Below are positions 8,866-18,156 of a DNA stretch of 64,000 nucleotides, one piece after another. The notes under the pieces were generated by a model, which was not told the origin of the DNA, searched no databases, and saw only the letters and a program-made list of their open reading frames with translations. A program made the position numbers and the translations under genes. Source of the DNA: Bosea sp. 685 (GTDB taxonomy: Bacteria > Pseudomonadota > Alphaproteobacteria > Rhizobiales > Beijerinckiaceae); NCBI RefSeq assembly GCF_031884435.1, contig NZ_CP134779.1, forward strand, positions 4,278,001 to 4,342,000, given 5' to 3'. Each line of letters begins with the position of its first letter. Position 1 is the first letter of the stretch.

Positions 8866-10053
8866 TTAGGCCGCCGGCTGGCGGCCAACCTCGAAGCTGA
8901 GCTGACGCTCCTTGCCGTCACGCCAGACCGTGAGACTGGTCTTGGTGCCCGGCGCGAATTTGGCGATCCGGCGCGAGAGGTCGCGCGCATCCTTCACCTG
9001 CTCGCCATTGACAGCGATGATGGTGTCTCCGCGCTTGACGCCGGCCTTGGCGGCCGGGCCGTTCTGCTCGGCGCTCGCGACCAGGGCGCCATGCGCCTCC
9101 TTGAGGCCGATCGCGTCGGCGACTTCGCTCGTCACCGGCTGGATCTGCACGCCGATGAAGCCACGCGCGACCGAGCCGTCCTTCTTCAACGCATCGACGA
9201 CCTGCTCGACGGTCGCGGAGGGAATGGCGAAGGCGATGCCGACGCTGCCGCCCGAGGGCGAGAAGATCGCAGTGTTGACGCCGACGACCTGACCCTGCTG
9301 GTTGAAGGTCGGGCCACCGGAATTGCCCTTGTTCACCGGCGCGTCGATCTGCAGGAAGTCGTCATAGGGGCCCGAGCCGATATCGCGTCCCTGGGCCGAG
9401 ACGATGCCCGCGGTCACGGTGCCGCCGAGCCCGAAGGGGTTGCCGACCGCGAGCACCCAGTCGCCGATGCGCGGCTTTGCCGAGGCGAGCTGGACGTATT
9501 GGAAATTGCCGCCATCCTTGACCTTCAGCAGCGCGAGATCGGTGCGCGGATCGGTGCCGACGACCTTGGCATCGAGCGTCTTGCCGTCATCGGTGACGAG
9601 CTGGACCTCGACCGCGTTCTCGACGACGTGGTTGTTGGTCACGACATAGCCGTCCTGGCTGACGAAGAAGCCGGAGCCCTGGGCCATGCCTTGGCGCGGC
9701 TGCGGCCGGCCCTGACGCGGGCCATCCTGGCCGCCTTGGCCGTCCTGGCGGAAGAAGCGCCGCAGTCCGGGCGGCAGGTCGTCCAGGCTGCCCTGGCCGT
9801 CCTCATCGGCGGCGGCGACGGTCTGGGTCTTGACGCGGACGGAGACGACGGCGGGCTTCACCTTCTCGACGATGTCGGCGAAGGAGGGCAGCTGCGTCTG
9901 GACGCCCGAAAGCTGAATCGGCTGGGCGAAAGCCCTGTGATCGAGCTTCAGCGCGCCATCGGCGATACCGGCGGCAAGGCCGATGCCGAGCGTGGCGGCG
10001 CCGGCAATCAGGACGCCGCGCTTCAGAATGGATTTTGAGGTGGTGGTCGTCAT
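8866..10053 (-). CDS. degP: Periplasmic DegP/HtrA-type serine protease (Do family)
   Basis: The 395-residue product starts at MTTTTSKS, with one hydrophobic segment (about residues 13-32) that could be a signal peptide or anchor. A trypsin-like domain follows with the full triad: His142 in VTNNHVV, Asp172 in DPRTDLALL and Ser245 in NKGNSGGP. A PDZ domain (about 275-385) contains GFIGVQIQPV and VKRGDTIIAVNGE. Only one clear PDZ domain is seen, as in DegS/HtrA1-like members, whereas classical DegP has two. A Gly/Gln/Arg-rich low-complexity insert (about 104-122) precedes the catalytic core. The family degrades or refolds damaged periplasmic proteins. Linkage to the ccm genes and glnE is the usual rhizobial order. 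Confidence 0.94.
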   Translation of the reverse strand: MTTTTSKSILKRGVLIAGAATLGIGLAAGIADGALKLDHRAFAQPIQLSGVQTQLPSFADIVEKVKPAVVSVRVKTQTVAAADEDGQGSLDDLPPGLRRFFRQDGQGGQDGPRQGRPQPRQGMAQGSGFFVSQDGYVVTNNHVVENAVEVQLVTDDGKTLDAKVVGTDPRTDLALLKVKDGGNFQYVQLASAKPRIGDWVLAVGNPFGLGGTVTAGIVSAQGRDIGSGPYDDFLQIDAPVNKGNSGGPTFNQQGQVVGVNTAIFSPSGGSVGIAFAIPSATVEQVVDALKKDGSVARGFIGVQIQPVTSEVADAIGLKEAHGALVASAEQNGPAAKAGVKRGDTIIAVNGEQVKDARDLSRRIAKFAPGTKTSLTVWRDGKERQLSFEVGRQPAA

Positions 10054-10249
10054 GGCGAAACCCTCGGTCAAATCGGCAGGGCCTTCCCTGTCTGTGCCGA
10101 CGACCATGACGGGCGCAGCCTTACCCGGATTTGGCGCGAAGATGACGATTTCGTAAGGTTGGGGCCGTCGCGCGCACCCGCACGCTTGACGGGCATTTAC
10201 GCTGCGGAAACACTCCGTCCGCGAACCGGCCTTCGCGGGGGGATTGGTA

Positions 10250-10768
10250 ATGAGCGTTCTCAGACATGCGGTCGCCGCCATGCTGCTGCTCGGCAGCGAT
10301 GCGGCGCTGGCACAGACCGTCACCGCCTATCAATCCGGGCTGCGAATAGCCCAAGGCCGAGGCTACGCCAATGCCGGCTGCTACGCGCAGGTCTTCGCGA
10401 AACACGCTGTCGTCGTGGAGAGGGCCGATGGGCGGCGGAACTGGCATGCGGCCTCGACACCCGCCTATAACGCCGAGCAACGCAGCCGGTGCGGGATCGA
10501 CCGGCTCGCCGACGTCTCGTCGCGCCGTGCCATGCGCGCGACGGCTATGCGGCCCGCCAGACCGGCGAGCTCTGCCTATGCCACCGGACTGCAGGTTGCC
10601 TCCGAGTACGGCCATGGCGGATCCCGGGCTGCGTGCTTTGCGCGGGTCTTTTCCACCTATGCATCGACAAGCCAGCGTCGCGACGGTCGCGTGTACTATA
10701 TCGTGGAGGGCCGCTCGGTCCCCGTCTACGCGCTCGAGCTTCGAAGCAGTTGCGGCATCAGCCTCTGA
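10250..10768 (+). CDS. Secreted protein of unknown function with internally duplicated two-cysteine module
   Basis: The 172-residue product has an N-terminal signal peptide (cleavage near ALAQ, residue 22). Two similar halves follow: about 25-83 (AYQSGLRIAQ, GCYAQVFAKHA, QRSRCGI) and about 108-170 (AYATGLQVAS, ACFARVFSTYA, LRSSCGI). Each half has two cysteines (44 and 81; 129 and 168) at equivalent places, which suggests one disulfide per module in the periplasm. The ATG at 10250 has a G-rich ribosome site (GGGGGGA) seven bases upstream, better than the TTG at 10244. It faces away from degP and converges on ccmH with a 6-base gap. I do not recognise a named family. Confidence 0.75.
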   Translation: MSVLRHAVAAMLLLGSDAALAQTVTAYQSGLRIAQGRGYANAGCYAQVFAKHAVVVERADGRRNWHAASTPAYNAEQRSRCGIDRLADVSSRRAMRATAMRPARPASSAYATGLQVASEYGHGGSRAACFARVFSTYASTSQRRDGRVYYIVEGRSVPVYALELRSSCGISL

Positions 10769-10774
10769 GCCGGC

Positions 10775-11251
10775 CTACTCGCCGTCCCGCTTCATCAGCG
10801 CCGCGATGCGCGCCTGCTCGTCCGGCGACAATGGCGCTGCCGCCGCGCCCAGCGGCTTCATGCGCCGTCCGCTGCGCCAGATGAAGGCGAGGCCAAAGAG
10901 CAGGATCAGGAACGGCCCGGCCCAGAGCGCCACGGTGCGGATCGTGAAGGGCGGGCGCAGCAGCACGAAATCGCCATAGCGCGCAACGACGAAGTCCTGC
11001 ACTGCGGCGTCGCTGTCGCCCGCGACCAGCCGCTCGCGCACCAGGATGCGCAGGTCGCGCGCCAAGGGCGCATCGGAATCGTCGATCGACTGGTTCTGGC
11101 AGACGAGGCAGCGCAAGCCGCCGGAAATCGCCCGGGCGCGGTGTTCGAGCGCAGCGTTCGGCAAAACCTCGTCAGGCTGGACGGCGCGGCCGGGAGCGGC
11201 CCAGCCCAGGCAGAGCGCAACGATGACAAGGGCGCGCAGCATCGGCCTCAC
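10775..11251 (-). CDS. ccmH: Cytochrome c maturation protein CcmH (CycL)
   Basis: The 158-residue periplasmic thiol-redox protein has a signal peptide, the active-site motif LRCLVCQNQSI with its two cysteines, and a C-terminal membrane helix (TVALWAGPFLILLFGLAFIW). It keeps the CXXCH thiols of apocytochrome c reduced, together with CcmG and CcmI, before haem is attached by CcmF. Its ATG overlaps the ccmF stop codon (ATGA, 11248-11251), so the two are co-translated. It is the last gene of the ccmI-E-F-H (cycHJKL) operon. Rhizobial name: cycL. Confidence 0.95.
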   Translation of the reverse strand: MRPMLRALVIVALCLGWAAPGRAVQPDEVLPNAALEHRARAISGGLRCLVCQNQSIDDSDAPLARDLRILVRERLVAGDSDAAVQDFVVARYGDFVLLRPPFTIRTVALWAGPFLILLFGLAFIWRSGRRMKPLGAAAAPLSPDEQARIAALMKRDGE

Positions 11252-13245
11252 TCCGCCGGTTGAGGCGTAGCGGGGACGGGCTTGGCGCGGGTTACCTTGG
11301 CGCGCTGCGGCGCCGCCAGCCGGAAGCGCCTGTCGGTCAGCGACAACGCGCCGCCGAAGGCCATCACGATCGCGCCGATCCAGATCAGCAGGATCAATGG
11401 CTTGTCGTAGAGCCGGACGGCGATGCCACCATCGCTCTCCATCTCGCCCACATTGACGTAGGCCTGGCTCAGGCCGTCGGTGCGGATGCCGGCCTCGGTC
11501 GTCGGCATGGCGCGGGCCGTATAGACGCGCTTCATTGCCTCGACCGGCTTGAGCGGCCTATCGCCCGAGAGGATGCGGAAACGCACCACATCCTCGCGGA
11601 AATTGGGGCCGGGGCGCGGGGTGATGCTTTCCAGCACCACGGTGTAGCGGCCGCTGGTCAGGCTTTCTCCCGGCTTCAGGATGCCGATCGCCTCCGTGCT
11701 CCAGGCGGCGGCGGCGATGCCGATCACGCTCAGACCGACGCCCGCATGGGCGAAGGCCGTGCCCCAGGCGGAGCGCGGCAGGCCCTTCGCCCGCGACAGA
11801 ACGGCCCGCAGGCCACTGGCGCGCGCGACGATGCGCTCGCCGAGGTCGAAGATCGCGCCCGTGACCAGGAAGACGCCGAGCCCGATGCCGAGCGGCGCCA
11901 GGACCGGCCCGCCGCGCATATAGGCGAGCACGCCCACTGCCACGAGGATGCCGAGCCCGAAGGCGGCAGCCGTACGCTGCGCCGCGCCGAGCAGATTGCC
12001 GCGCTTCCAGGCAAGCGACTGGCCGAGCGGCAGGACCAGCAGCAGCGGCACCAGCAGCGGCACGAAGGTCGCGTTGAAGAAGGGCGGACCGACCGAGATC
12101 TTGTCCCCGGTCAGCATCTCCAGCACCAGCGGATAGAGCGTGCCGATGAAGACAGTGGCGCAGGAGGTCGCGATAAAGACATTGTTGACGACGAGCGCCC
12201 CCTCGCGGGAGACCGGCGCGAACAGGCCGCCCTGCCTGAGCAAGGGCGCGCGCCAGGCGAAGAGCGCCAGCGAGCCGCCGACGAAAAAGATCAGGATCGC
12301 GAGGATGAAGAGCCCGCGCGCCGGGTCGCTGGCGAAGGAATGCACCGAGGTCAGCACGCCGGAGCGGACGATGAAGGTACCCAGCAGCGAGAGCGAGAAG
12401 GTCAGGATCGCGAGCAGGATCGTCCAGACCTTGAGCGCGTCGCGCTTCTCCATCACCACGGTGGAATGGATCAGCGCCGTGCCGGCGAGCCAGGGCATCA
12501 GCGAGGCGTTCTCGACCGGATCCCAGAACCACCAGCCGCCCCAGCCAAGCTCGTAATAGGCCCAATAGGAGCCCATCGCGATGCCCAGCGTCAGGAACAC
12601 CCAGGCGAGCAGCGTCCAGGGCCGGACCGCGCGCGCCCAGACCGCGTCGATGCGCCCGTCGATCAGGGCCGCGACCGCGAAGGCATAGGTGATGGAGAAG
12701 CCGACATAGCCGACATAGAGCAGCGGCGGATGGATCGCGAGACCGAGATCCTGGAGGATCGGGTTGAGATCCTGGCCTTCACCCGGCACTGGGTCGAGCC
12801 GCCGGAAGGGGTTTGAGGTCAAAAGCGTGAAGGCGAGGAAGGCGACCGTGATCGTGCCTTGCGCGGCGAGCGTGCCGGCCCGCAGCCGCGCCGGCAGCGA
12901 GCGGCGCGACAGCGCCACCAGCGCCCCGAACAGCGTCAGGATCAAGACCCAGAGCAGCATCGAGCCTTCGTGATTGCCCCAGGCCGAGGTCAGTTTGTAG
13001 ATCAGCGGCTGGGCCGAATGCGAGTTCGAAGCGACGTTCTCGACCGAGAAGTCGGACCGGACATAGGACGCGACCAGGGCCGCGAAAGACAACGCGACCA
13101 GCAGGAAGCAGGTGATCGCCGCGGCGGTGCCGACCGAGGCCAGCGCCCGGTCATGACGCGCCACGCCCCAAAGCGGCACCAGGGCCTGGACGACGGCGAC
13201 GCCAAGCGCCAAGGCAAGCGCGAAATGGCCGATCTCGACGATCAT
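11248..13245 (-). CDS. ccmF: Cytochrome c haem lyase subunit CcmF (CycK)
   Basis: This 665-residue polytopic inner membrane protein has many hydrophobic segments and the tryptophan-rich WWD signature (GWGGWWFWDPVENASLMPWL), which presents haem at the periplasmic face. Other family blocks are SNSHSAQPLIYKLTSAWGNH near the N terminus and HAGVGLSVIG with TSGRYTV in the C-terminal periplasmic part. It ligates haem handed over by CcmE to apocytochrome c. The gene lies 7 bases after ccmE and overlaps ccmH. Length and motif order are normal. Confidence 0.97.
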   Translation of the reverse strand: MIVEIGHFALALALGVAVVQALVPLWGVARHDRALASVGTAAAITCFLLVALSFAALVASYVRSDFSVENVASNSHSAQPLIYKLTSAWGNHEGSMLLWVLILTLFGALVALSRRSLPARLRAGTLAAQGTITVAFLAFTLLTSNPFRRLDPVPGEGQDLNPILQDLGLAIHPPLLYVGYVGFSITYAFAVAALIDGRIDAVWARAVRPWTLLAWVFLTLGIAMGSYWAYYELGWGGWWFWDPVENASLMPWLAGTALIHSTVVMEKRDALKVWTILLAILTFSLSLLGTFIVRSGVLTSVHSFASDPARGLFILAILIFFVGGSLALFAWRAPLLRQGGLFAPVSREGALVVNNVFIATSCATVFIGTLYPLVLEMLTGDKISVGPPFFNATFVPLLVPLLLVLPLGQSLAWKRGNLLGAAQRTAAAFGLGILVAVGVLAYMRGGPVLAPLGIGLGVFLVTGAIFDLGERIVARASGLRAVLSRAKGLPRSAWGTAFAHAGVGLSVIGIAAAAWSTEAIGILKPGESLTSGRYTVVLESITPRPGPNFREDVVRFRILSGDRPLKPVEAMKRVYTARAMPTTEAGIRTDGLSQAYVNVGEMESDGGIAVRLYDKPLILLIWIGAIVMAFGGALSLTDRRFRLAAPQRAKVTRAKPVPATPQPAE

Positions 13246-13252
13246 GCGCGCC

Positions 13253-13819
13253 TCATTTGGTGACAGGGGATGGCGTGACGGGGGATGGGTTCGGGCCGGT
13301 CAGGCCGGGCTTGGTCATGCCCGGCTGCCAATGGCCCTGCTTCTTCAGCGTGTCGGCAACCTCGCGCGGCATATAGGTCTCGTCATGCTTGGCCAGGACC
13401 GAGTCAGCGCGGAAGCGGCCCGCGCCCTCGAAGACGCCCTCGGTGACGACGCCCTGCCCTTCGCGGAAGAGATCGGGCAAGAGCCCCTGATAGGTCACGT
13501 TGAGCGTGGTCTTGCTGTCGGTGACCGCGAAGACGACGCGCTGGCCCGGGCCACGCACGACCGAACCTGTCTCGACCAGCCCGCCGAGCCGCATGCGCGT
13601 GCCGGGCGCGAGCCCCTTCTCGACGATCTCGGTCGGTCCGTAGAAGAAGACGATGGTGTCGCGCATGGCGACGAGCACCAAACCGGCGGCGAGGCAGAGC
13701 ACGACGCCGGCAGCGGCGATCAGGGCCAAGCGGCGCTGCTTACGGGTCCAGCGGCGCTTGGCGGCGACCGGACGTAACGGCGCGGCAGCGGGCTCGGCAG
13801 TGGGCTCGGCAGTGGTCAT
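13253..13819 (-). CDS. ccmE: Haem chaperone CcmE (CycJ)
   Basis: The start at 13819 ([10 protein letters not shown]) is chosen because its ATG overlaps the ccmI stop (ATGA); a longer frame from 13975 would lie deep inside ccmI. The 188-residue protein has an Ala/Pro-rich cytoplasmic tail, one membrane helix ([20 protein letters not shown]), then an OB-fold periplasmic domain with GGLVETGSV and the haem-binding motif [10 protein letters not shown], whose His binds haem covalently. It carries haem from the CcmABCD complex to CcmF. The Pro/Thr-rich tail at the C terminus is typical of rhizobial members. Confidence 0.96.
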   Translation of the reverse strand: MTTAEPTAEPAAAPLRPVAAKRRWTRKQRRLALIAAAGVVLCLAAGLVLVAMRDTIVFFYGPTEIVEKGLAPGTRMRLGGLVETGSVVRGPGQRVVFAVTDSKTTLNVTYQGLLPDLFREGQGVVTEGVFEGAGRFRADSVLAKHDETYMPREVADTLKKQGHWQPGMTKPGLTGPNPSPVTPSPVTK

Positions 13820-14934
13820 GGCGCCGGCTCCTTCAGCCCGAGTTCGCCCGCGAGCTGGTCGAGCTGCACGAGTGCGGCGCTGTCCTGCGACAGGCGCGAG
13901 CGCGCCATCGCGACAGCCTCGCGTGCGGCGGCCTTCTCGCCGAGCACGCTTTGCGAGCGGACCAATCTTTCCCATTCGGCCAATGTGCCGCCGCCCGCCT
14001 TCAGGCGCTCGGCCAGCCCCTCGACCATGCCGCGGATCGCGGCCTGCTGATCCGCCGCCGGCAGCCCGGCGATCGCGGCCCGCGCCGCGGCTCCGTCGAG
14101 CAGTTGGCTATCGAGCGCTTGCAGCCTCTGGCGCACGGCCGGGACCCAGACCGCGCCGGGCGGCGCATCCTTGAGCAGGCTTTCGAACGCGGCAACCGCG
14201 CCCCGGCTGTCGCCGTCCTGTTCCCTGGCGATGGCGAGAAAGTAGCGCGCGCGGGGATTGCCGGGCTCGCGCTTGAGCGCCTCGGCCAGGGTTTCGCGCG
14301 CTTCGGCCGTCACCACGCCGCCAGCGTCGAGGATCTGGGCCTCGCCGAGACCGGCGCGCATCTCCGCCCCATCCTCGCCATTGCGGATCGCGGCGGCAAA
14401 GGCGCGCGCCGCGTCATCGGGGCGGCCCTGCCGCAGATAGACCGGCGCGAGCACCGCCCATCCGCGCCCATCCGCCGGATTGGCCGCCAGATGCGCCTCG
14501 ATGCGGGCCAGCGACACCGCGAAATCCTGCTGCGACGGATCGCTCTGCAACCGCGCCGACAAAGGCTGGTCGGGGCGCGTCGGCGAGCCATAGGCACCGT
14601 AGACCAGCAATGCGAGCAGCGGCACGCAGGACAAGGCCAGCGCCGAACTGGCGCGGCGGCGGCGCAGCGACGATTCCGTCTCGCCGGCCGGATCACCCTC
14701 CTCGTCGGCCGCGCGCAGGAGACGCCGCGCAGCCTCGACACGGGCGGCTTCAGCCTCGGCCAGGCCGATCAGCGCGCGGCCGAGATCGCGGTCGATCTCA
14801 CCGAGTTGGGCGCGATAGAGGCTCGCGGCATCCGAGCCGTCGGCGAAAGCCGCGCCCTGGCCACGGCCGAGCGGCCAGAGCAGCGCGAAAACCGCCGCCC
14901 CCGTCATGACCGCGAAGATGATCCAGATCAGCAT
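13816..14934 (-). CDS. ccmI: Cytochrome c maturation protein CcmI (CycH)
   Basis: The 372-residue product begins with a membrane helix ([19 protein letters not shown]) and the leucine-zipper-like loop containing [15 protein letters not shown] second helix ([20 protein letters not shown]) and a periplasmic TPR domain ([20 protein letters not shown]) follow. CcmI binds the C terminus of apocytochrome c and delivers it to CcmF-CcmH. It is the first gene of the cycHJKL operon, 92 bases downstream of feuQ on the same strand. Rhizobial name: cycH. Confidence 0.94.
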   Translation of the reverse strand: MLIWIIFAVMTGAAVFALLWPLGRGQGAAFADGSDAASLYRAQLGEIDRDLGRALIGLAEAEAARVEAARRLLRAADEEGDPAGETESSLRRRRASSALALSCVPLLALLVYGAYGSPTRPDQPLSARLQSDPSQQDFAVSLARIEAHLAANPADGRGWAVLAPVYLRQGRPDDAARAFAAAIRNGEDGAEMRAGLGEAQILDAGGVVTAEARETLAEALKREPGNPRARYFLAIAREQDGDSRGAVAAFESLLKDAPPGAVWVPAVRQRLQALDSQLLDGAAARAAIAGLPAADQQAAIRGMVEGLAERLKAGGGTLAEWERLVRSQSVLGEKAAAREAVAMARSRLSQDSAALVQLDQLAGELGLKEPAP

Positions 14935-15026
14935 CAGGAACTCTTAGACAATCGCGGGCCGCGCTTCACGCGCGAAGGTGGCGACAAAGGGTCACGCAGG
15001 CGCCTCGCCTCGGACGGCAAGTCTTC

Positions 15027-16405
15027 TTAAACCGAAGGCAGGACGAGGCGCGCCCGCAAGCCGCCCAGCGGCGATTTCTGCAGCGAGAGGCCGCCGCCAT
15101 AGAGCTTGGCCAGATCGGCGACGATCGACAGGCCCAGCCCCGAGCCTGGAATCGTCTCGTCGAGCCGCCGGCCGCGCTTCAGCACATCCGCCATCGCCTC
15201 GTTCGGCAAGCCCGGCCCATCATCGTCGATCAGGAGCGCGATCCGCTCGATGCCGGCATCGGATGACGGCGCGAGGCTGACCTCGACGGTCGCATCCGCC
15301 CATTTGAAGGCATTGTCGAGCAGATTGCCCAGCATCTCCTCGAAATCCTGCTTCTCGCCGCGAAACCGGATTCCGGCCGGCACGCTATGCGAGCCCGTGA
15401 TGCCGCGCCCCTGCGAGATCTTCGAGAAGGTGCGGATCAACGCATCGAGCGAGGGCGCGGTCTCGGTCACCCCGCCGAGCGCGCCCGAGAGCGCAGCTGC
15501 CCGGGCGCGGTCGAGATAATACTGAACCTGGTCGCGCATGATCGCGGCCTGCGTCTTCACCATGTCGGGCAGCGCGCCCTCCCCCCGGCTTCCGCCTCGT
15601 TCAGCATGACGCTGAGCGGGGTCTTCAGCGCATGGGCGAGATTGCCGACCTGGGTGCGCGCCCGCTCCAAGATTTCGCGATTGGCGTCGATGAGCTGGTT
15701 CAGTTCTCCCGCCAAGGGAGCGAGATCGGGTGGGTATTGCCCGGCGATGCGCGGCGCCTCGCCGGTCCGCACGGCCCCGACGGCGGTTCCCAGCCGCACC
15801 AGCGGCCGCAGGCCGAAGCGCACCTGGATGAGCGTCGAGGCGACGAGCGCCAACCCGAGCAGGACGAAGGTCAGCGTCAGGGCGAAGCGGAAATCGCGGA
15901 TATCGCCGTCGATCTCGTCGGCGGGAGCCCCGACCGCCACGGTGAAGCGGCCATCCTCGCCGACATCGATCTCCCGTTCGAGGACGCGCAAGGCGCGGTC
16001 GTCGGGCCCCGAAACATAGGTTTCGCGCAGGCCCCGCGCATTGGGCGTCAATTGCTGGTCGAGCAATTTCGGCAACTGGCCGCCGACGAGCGAGCGCGAG
16101 CTGCGAATTGTCGGCTTCTCCCCGTCGAGCCGGATGATCTGCCAGTACCAGCCCGACAATGGCAGGTCGAAGCGCGGCTCGCCGAGATCGCCGATCGCCT
16201 GTCGCTCCGCTTCGGGCGGCGCGGCAAGATCGGCCACGAGTTCCTTGATGTAGACGCTGAGGCGCTCGTCGAAGCCGCGCTCGGCGGAGCGGCGGTAGAA
16301 GGTCGTGAGACCAATGCCCGCCAGCATCAGCACCAGCGCGCAGCAGATCGCCGCCGTAAGGAAGAGCCGCGCGCCAAGCGAATAGCGATGCGACTTCAAC
16401 GGCAT
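15027..16405 (-). CDS. feuQ: FeuQ-like sensor histidine kinase, reading frame interrupted by one missing base
   Basis: The N-terminal part (16405 down to about 15590) has a membrane helix, a periplasmic domain, a second helix (FALTLTFVLLGLALVASTLI), HAMP and the H box HALKTPLSVMLNEAEA. The C-terminal part, in another frame, continues MVKTQAAIMRDQVQYYLDRA and has the N box (NLLDNAFKWA) and DDDGPGLP, GSGLGLSIV. The frames join if one base is added to the C6 run at 15581-15586, giving AGGEGALPDMVK and about 459 residues. As read, the kinase would stop right after the H box. It follows feuP by 9 bases. In rhizobia FeuPQ is known for roles in osmoadaptation/cyclic glucan export and iron uptake. 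A sequencing error is as likely as a true mutation. Confidence 0.85.
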
Positions 16406-16414
16406 CGCGCGGGA

Positions 16415-17083
16415 TCAGACCTTCTCGGGCGCGGCGGCGATGTAGCCGAGGCCCCGCACGGTCTCGATGACCTCGACGCCGAGCTTCTTGCGCAGGCGGC
16501 CGACGAAGACCTCGATCGTGTTCGAATCCCGGTCGAAATCCTGGTCGTAGAGATGCTCGACCAGCTCCGTGCGCGAGACGACGCGGCCCTGATGATGCAT
16601 CAGATAGGCGAGCAGGCGGTATTCATGCGAGGTCAGCTTGACCGGGTTGCCATCGACGACGACGCGGCTGGCGCGCGTGTCGAGCCGCACCGGCCCGCAG
16701 ATCAATTCGGCGGTCGCATGTCCGGCGGCGCGGCGCAGCAGGGCGCGGACGCGCGCCAAGAGCTCCTCGACATGGAAGGGCTTGACCACATAATCGTCGG
16801 CGCCGGCGTCGAAGCCCGCGACCTTGTCGCTCCAGCGGTCGCGTGCCGTCAGGATCAGCACCGGCATGACCTTGCCGGCGCGGCGCCAGCCCTGCAGCAC
16901 GGCGACGCCATCGACCTTCGGCAGGCCGAGATCGAGAATGACGGCGTCATAGGGCTCGGTCTCGCCGAGATAGAGCCCTTCCTCACCGTCGAAAGCCTTG
17001 TCGACCGCATAGCCGGCATTCTCCAGCGCGGTGACGATCTGGCGGTTGAGGTCCTTGTCGTCCTCGACGACGAGCAGTCTCAC
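16415..17083 (-). CDS. feuP: FeuP-like OmpR-family response regulator
   Basis: The 222-residue protein has a receiver domain (VEDD, phospho-acceptor Asp51 in AVILDLGLP, Lys in DDYVVKPFHV) and an OmpR winged helix (SHEYRLLAYLMHHQGRVVSR, DSNTIEVFVGRLRKKLG). Its sequence type (PhoP/FeuP group) and its place upstream of a kinase and the cycHJKL genes support the feuP name. In Rhizobium leguminosarum feuPQ and cycHJKL were both implicated in iron acquisition. The start is a GTG at 17083, preceded by AGGAG nine bases upstream. The kinase partner immediately downstream is frameshifted as read. Confidence 0.92.
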   Translation of the reverse strand: MRLLVVEDDKDLNRQIVTALENAGYAVDKAFDGEEGLYLGETEPYDAVILDLGLPKVDGVAVLQGWRRAGKVMPVLILTARDRWSDKVAGFDAGADDYVVKPFHVEELLARVRALLRRAAGHATAELICGPVRLDTRASRVVVDGNPVKLTSHEYRLLAYLMHHQGRVVSRTELVEHLYDQDFDRDSNTIEVFVGRLRKKLGVEVIETVRGLGYIAAAPEKV

Positions 17084-17182
17084 GGTCGCGTACTCCTAGT
17101 TAGCCGATCTGCCTGATGAGCTGATCTGCCTGATGAGCGATGATATCTGGCCCGGCCGGGCTCGAATCGCGAGGGCTCGCGC

Positions 17183-17503
17183 TCAGCGTATGGTCGCGAC
17201 CTTGCCAGATTGCCCCTCGAGCGTCACGCGGGCGACGCGGCCGTCGCGCTTCAGCGTCGTGATCACATAGACATATTCATCGCCCTGGCGGCACAGCCGG
17301 ATGCGCAAGACCTCGCCGGGCGCCGCATTGCGAGCATGGCGCGACGCCTGCGCAGGCTGGATCACCCGTCCATCGGCGATGGCATCGCGCATCTCCTCGG
17401 CCGAGAGGCATGAGATCGGCGTCGGGTCGTCGACCCGCACGATCGGCAGCGGGGCCGCGAGCAAGGCGAGAGCAAAGATGGGTTCAACGGGCATCATCGA
17501 CAT
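17183..17503 (-). CDS. Small periplasmic PepSY-like protein upstream of feuP (FeuN-like candidate)
   Basis: From the ATG at 17503 (GGGA six bases upstream) the product is 106 residues: a short hydrophobic leader (MPVEPIFALALLAAPLP), two cysteines, and a C-terminal half (VLRIRLCRQGDEYVYVITTL, GRVARVTLEG) with the alternating pattern of a PepSY domain. It lies 99 bases before feuP on the same strand. In Sinorhizobium meliloti a small periplasmic protein, FeuN, encoded upstream of feuP restrains FeuQ signalling. The position, size and predicted location agree, but homology to FeuN is inferred from context, not shown. Longer starts up to 17593 are possible. Confidence 0.7.
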   Translation of the reverse strand: MSMMPVEPIFALALLAAPLPIVRVDDPTPISCLSAEEMRDAIADGRVIQPAQASRHARNAAPGEVLRIRLCRQGDEYVYVITTLKRDGRVARVTLEGQSGKVATIR

Positions 17504-18156
17504 GCGGTAATCCCGGCCGACTGAACACACCATGAATACCATGGCGTGCATCGACGCAGAGTACGTCACGTAATCGCCACCCGTCCACGTCATTCATGGC
17601 CGCGCCCGATCACGGCGCCGATCCGGTCGATCACGAGCGCGACATCAGCCTGCGGTGCGCTCGGACCTCTCCTCGGCCGCCGGGTTGCGGCGATATGCGA
17701 GGCCCGCGAGCTCGAAGGGCTCGGTGACAGCGCCGCAATCGGCATCTCCTCATCGGGTTGAAAGGTCAGGGACTGCTTGAGATATCCCCGAAGCCTCATG
17801 CTGAGAGGTTGCTTGGAATGAACCGAGCGATAGCAGGAGCTTCCGTTCGCTTTCCATCACCCGCGCCGTCGTCCCGGATCGGCGCGGCTTCGCCGCTTGT
17901 CCGGGACGACAGCGTGGTTCCGAGAATAAACAGCATGCTCCACGAGGCTCCGGTGGAGGCGGAGCATCCTTCGAGACGCCACTGCGCCGCTCCTCAGGCT
18001 GAGGGCTGGAGTTTCCAAACGGGTTGGTCGAGCCGCAGGGAAACCGGTTCGAGCGGCAGCAGTGTCAGGGCGAGAGGCGTCATGGCTCTCCGATTGCGGG
18101 TTCAAATTGGCCGGCCGCCGCGCTATCCAGCCCTCCCGATAAGTAAGGAGCGCACC
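17504..18156. other. Gene-poor interval with two palindromic repeats
   Basis: No reading frame here has a convincing start or protein-like composition. The interval holds an inverted repeat at 17868-17910 (gtcgtcccgga paired with tccgggacgac) and a copy of the 'cctcaggctgaggg' palindrome at about 17934-18012, related to the one at 867-984. The divergent promoters of the feuN-like gene and the first trypsin-like protease must lie here, but I cannot place them. Confidence 0.6.

Noticed and set aside
17590..17799. 69-codon minus-strand frame
   Set aside because: No ribosome site, an unlikely composition and no recognisable similarity.
17758..18156. Upstream extension of the first trypsin-like protease frame by 133 residues
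   Set aside because: It crosses intergenic palindromes; the ATG at 18157 has a good ribosome site and starts a signal peptide.
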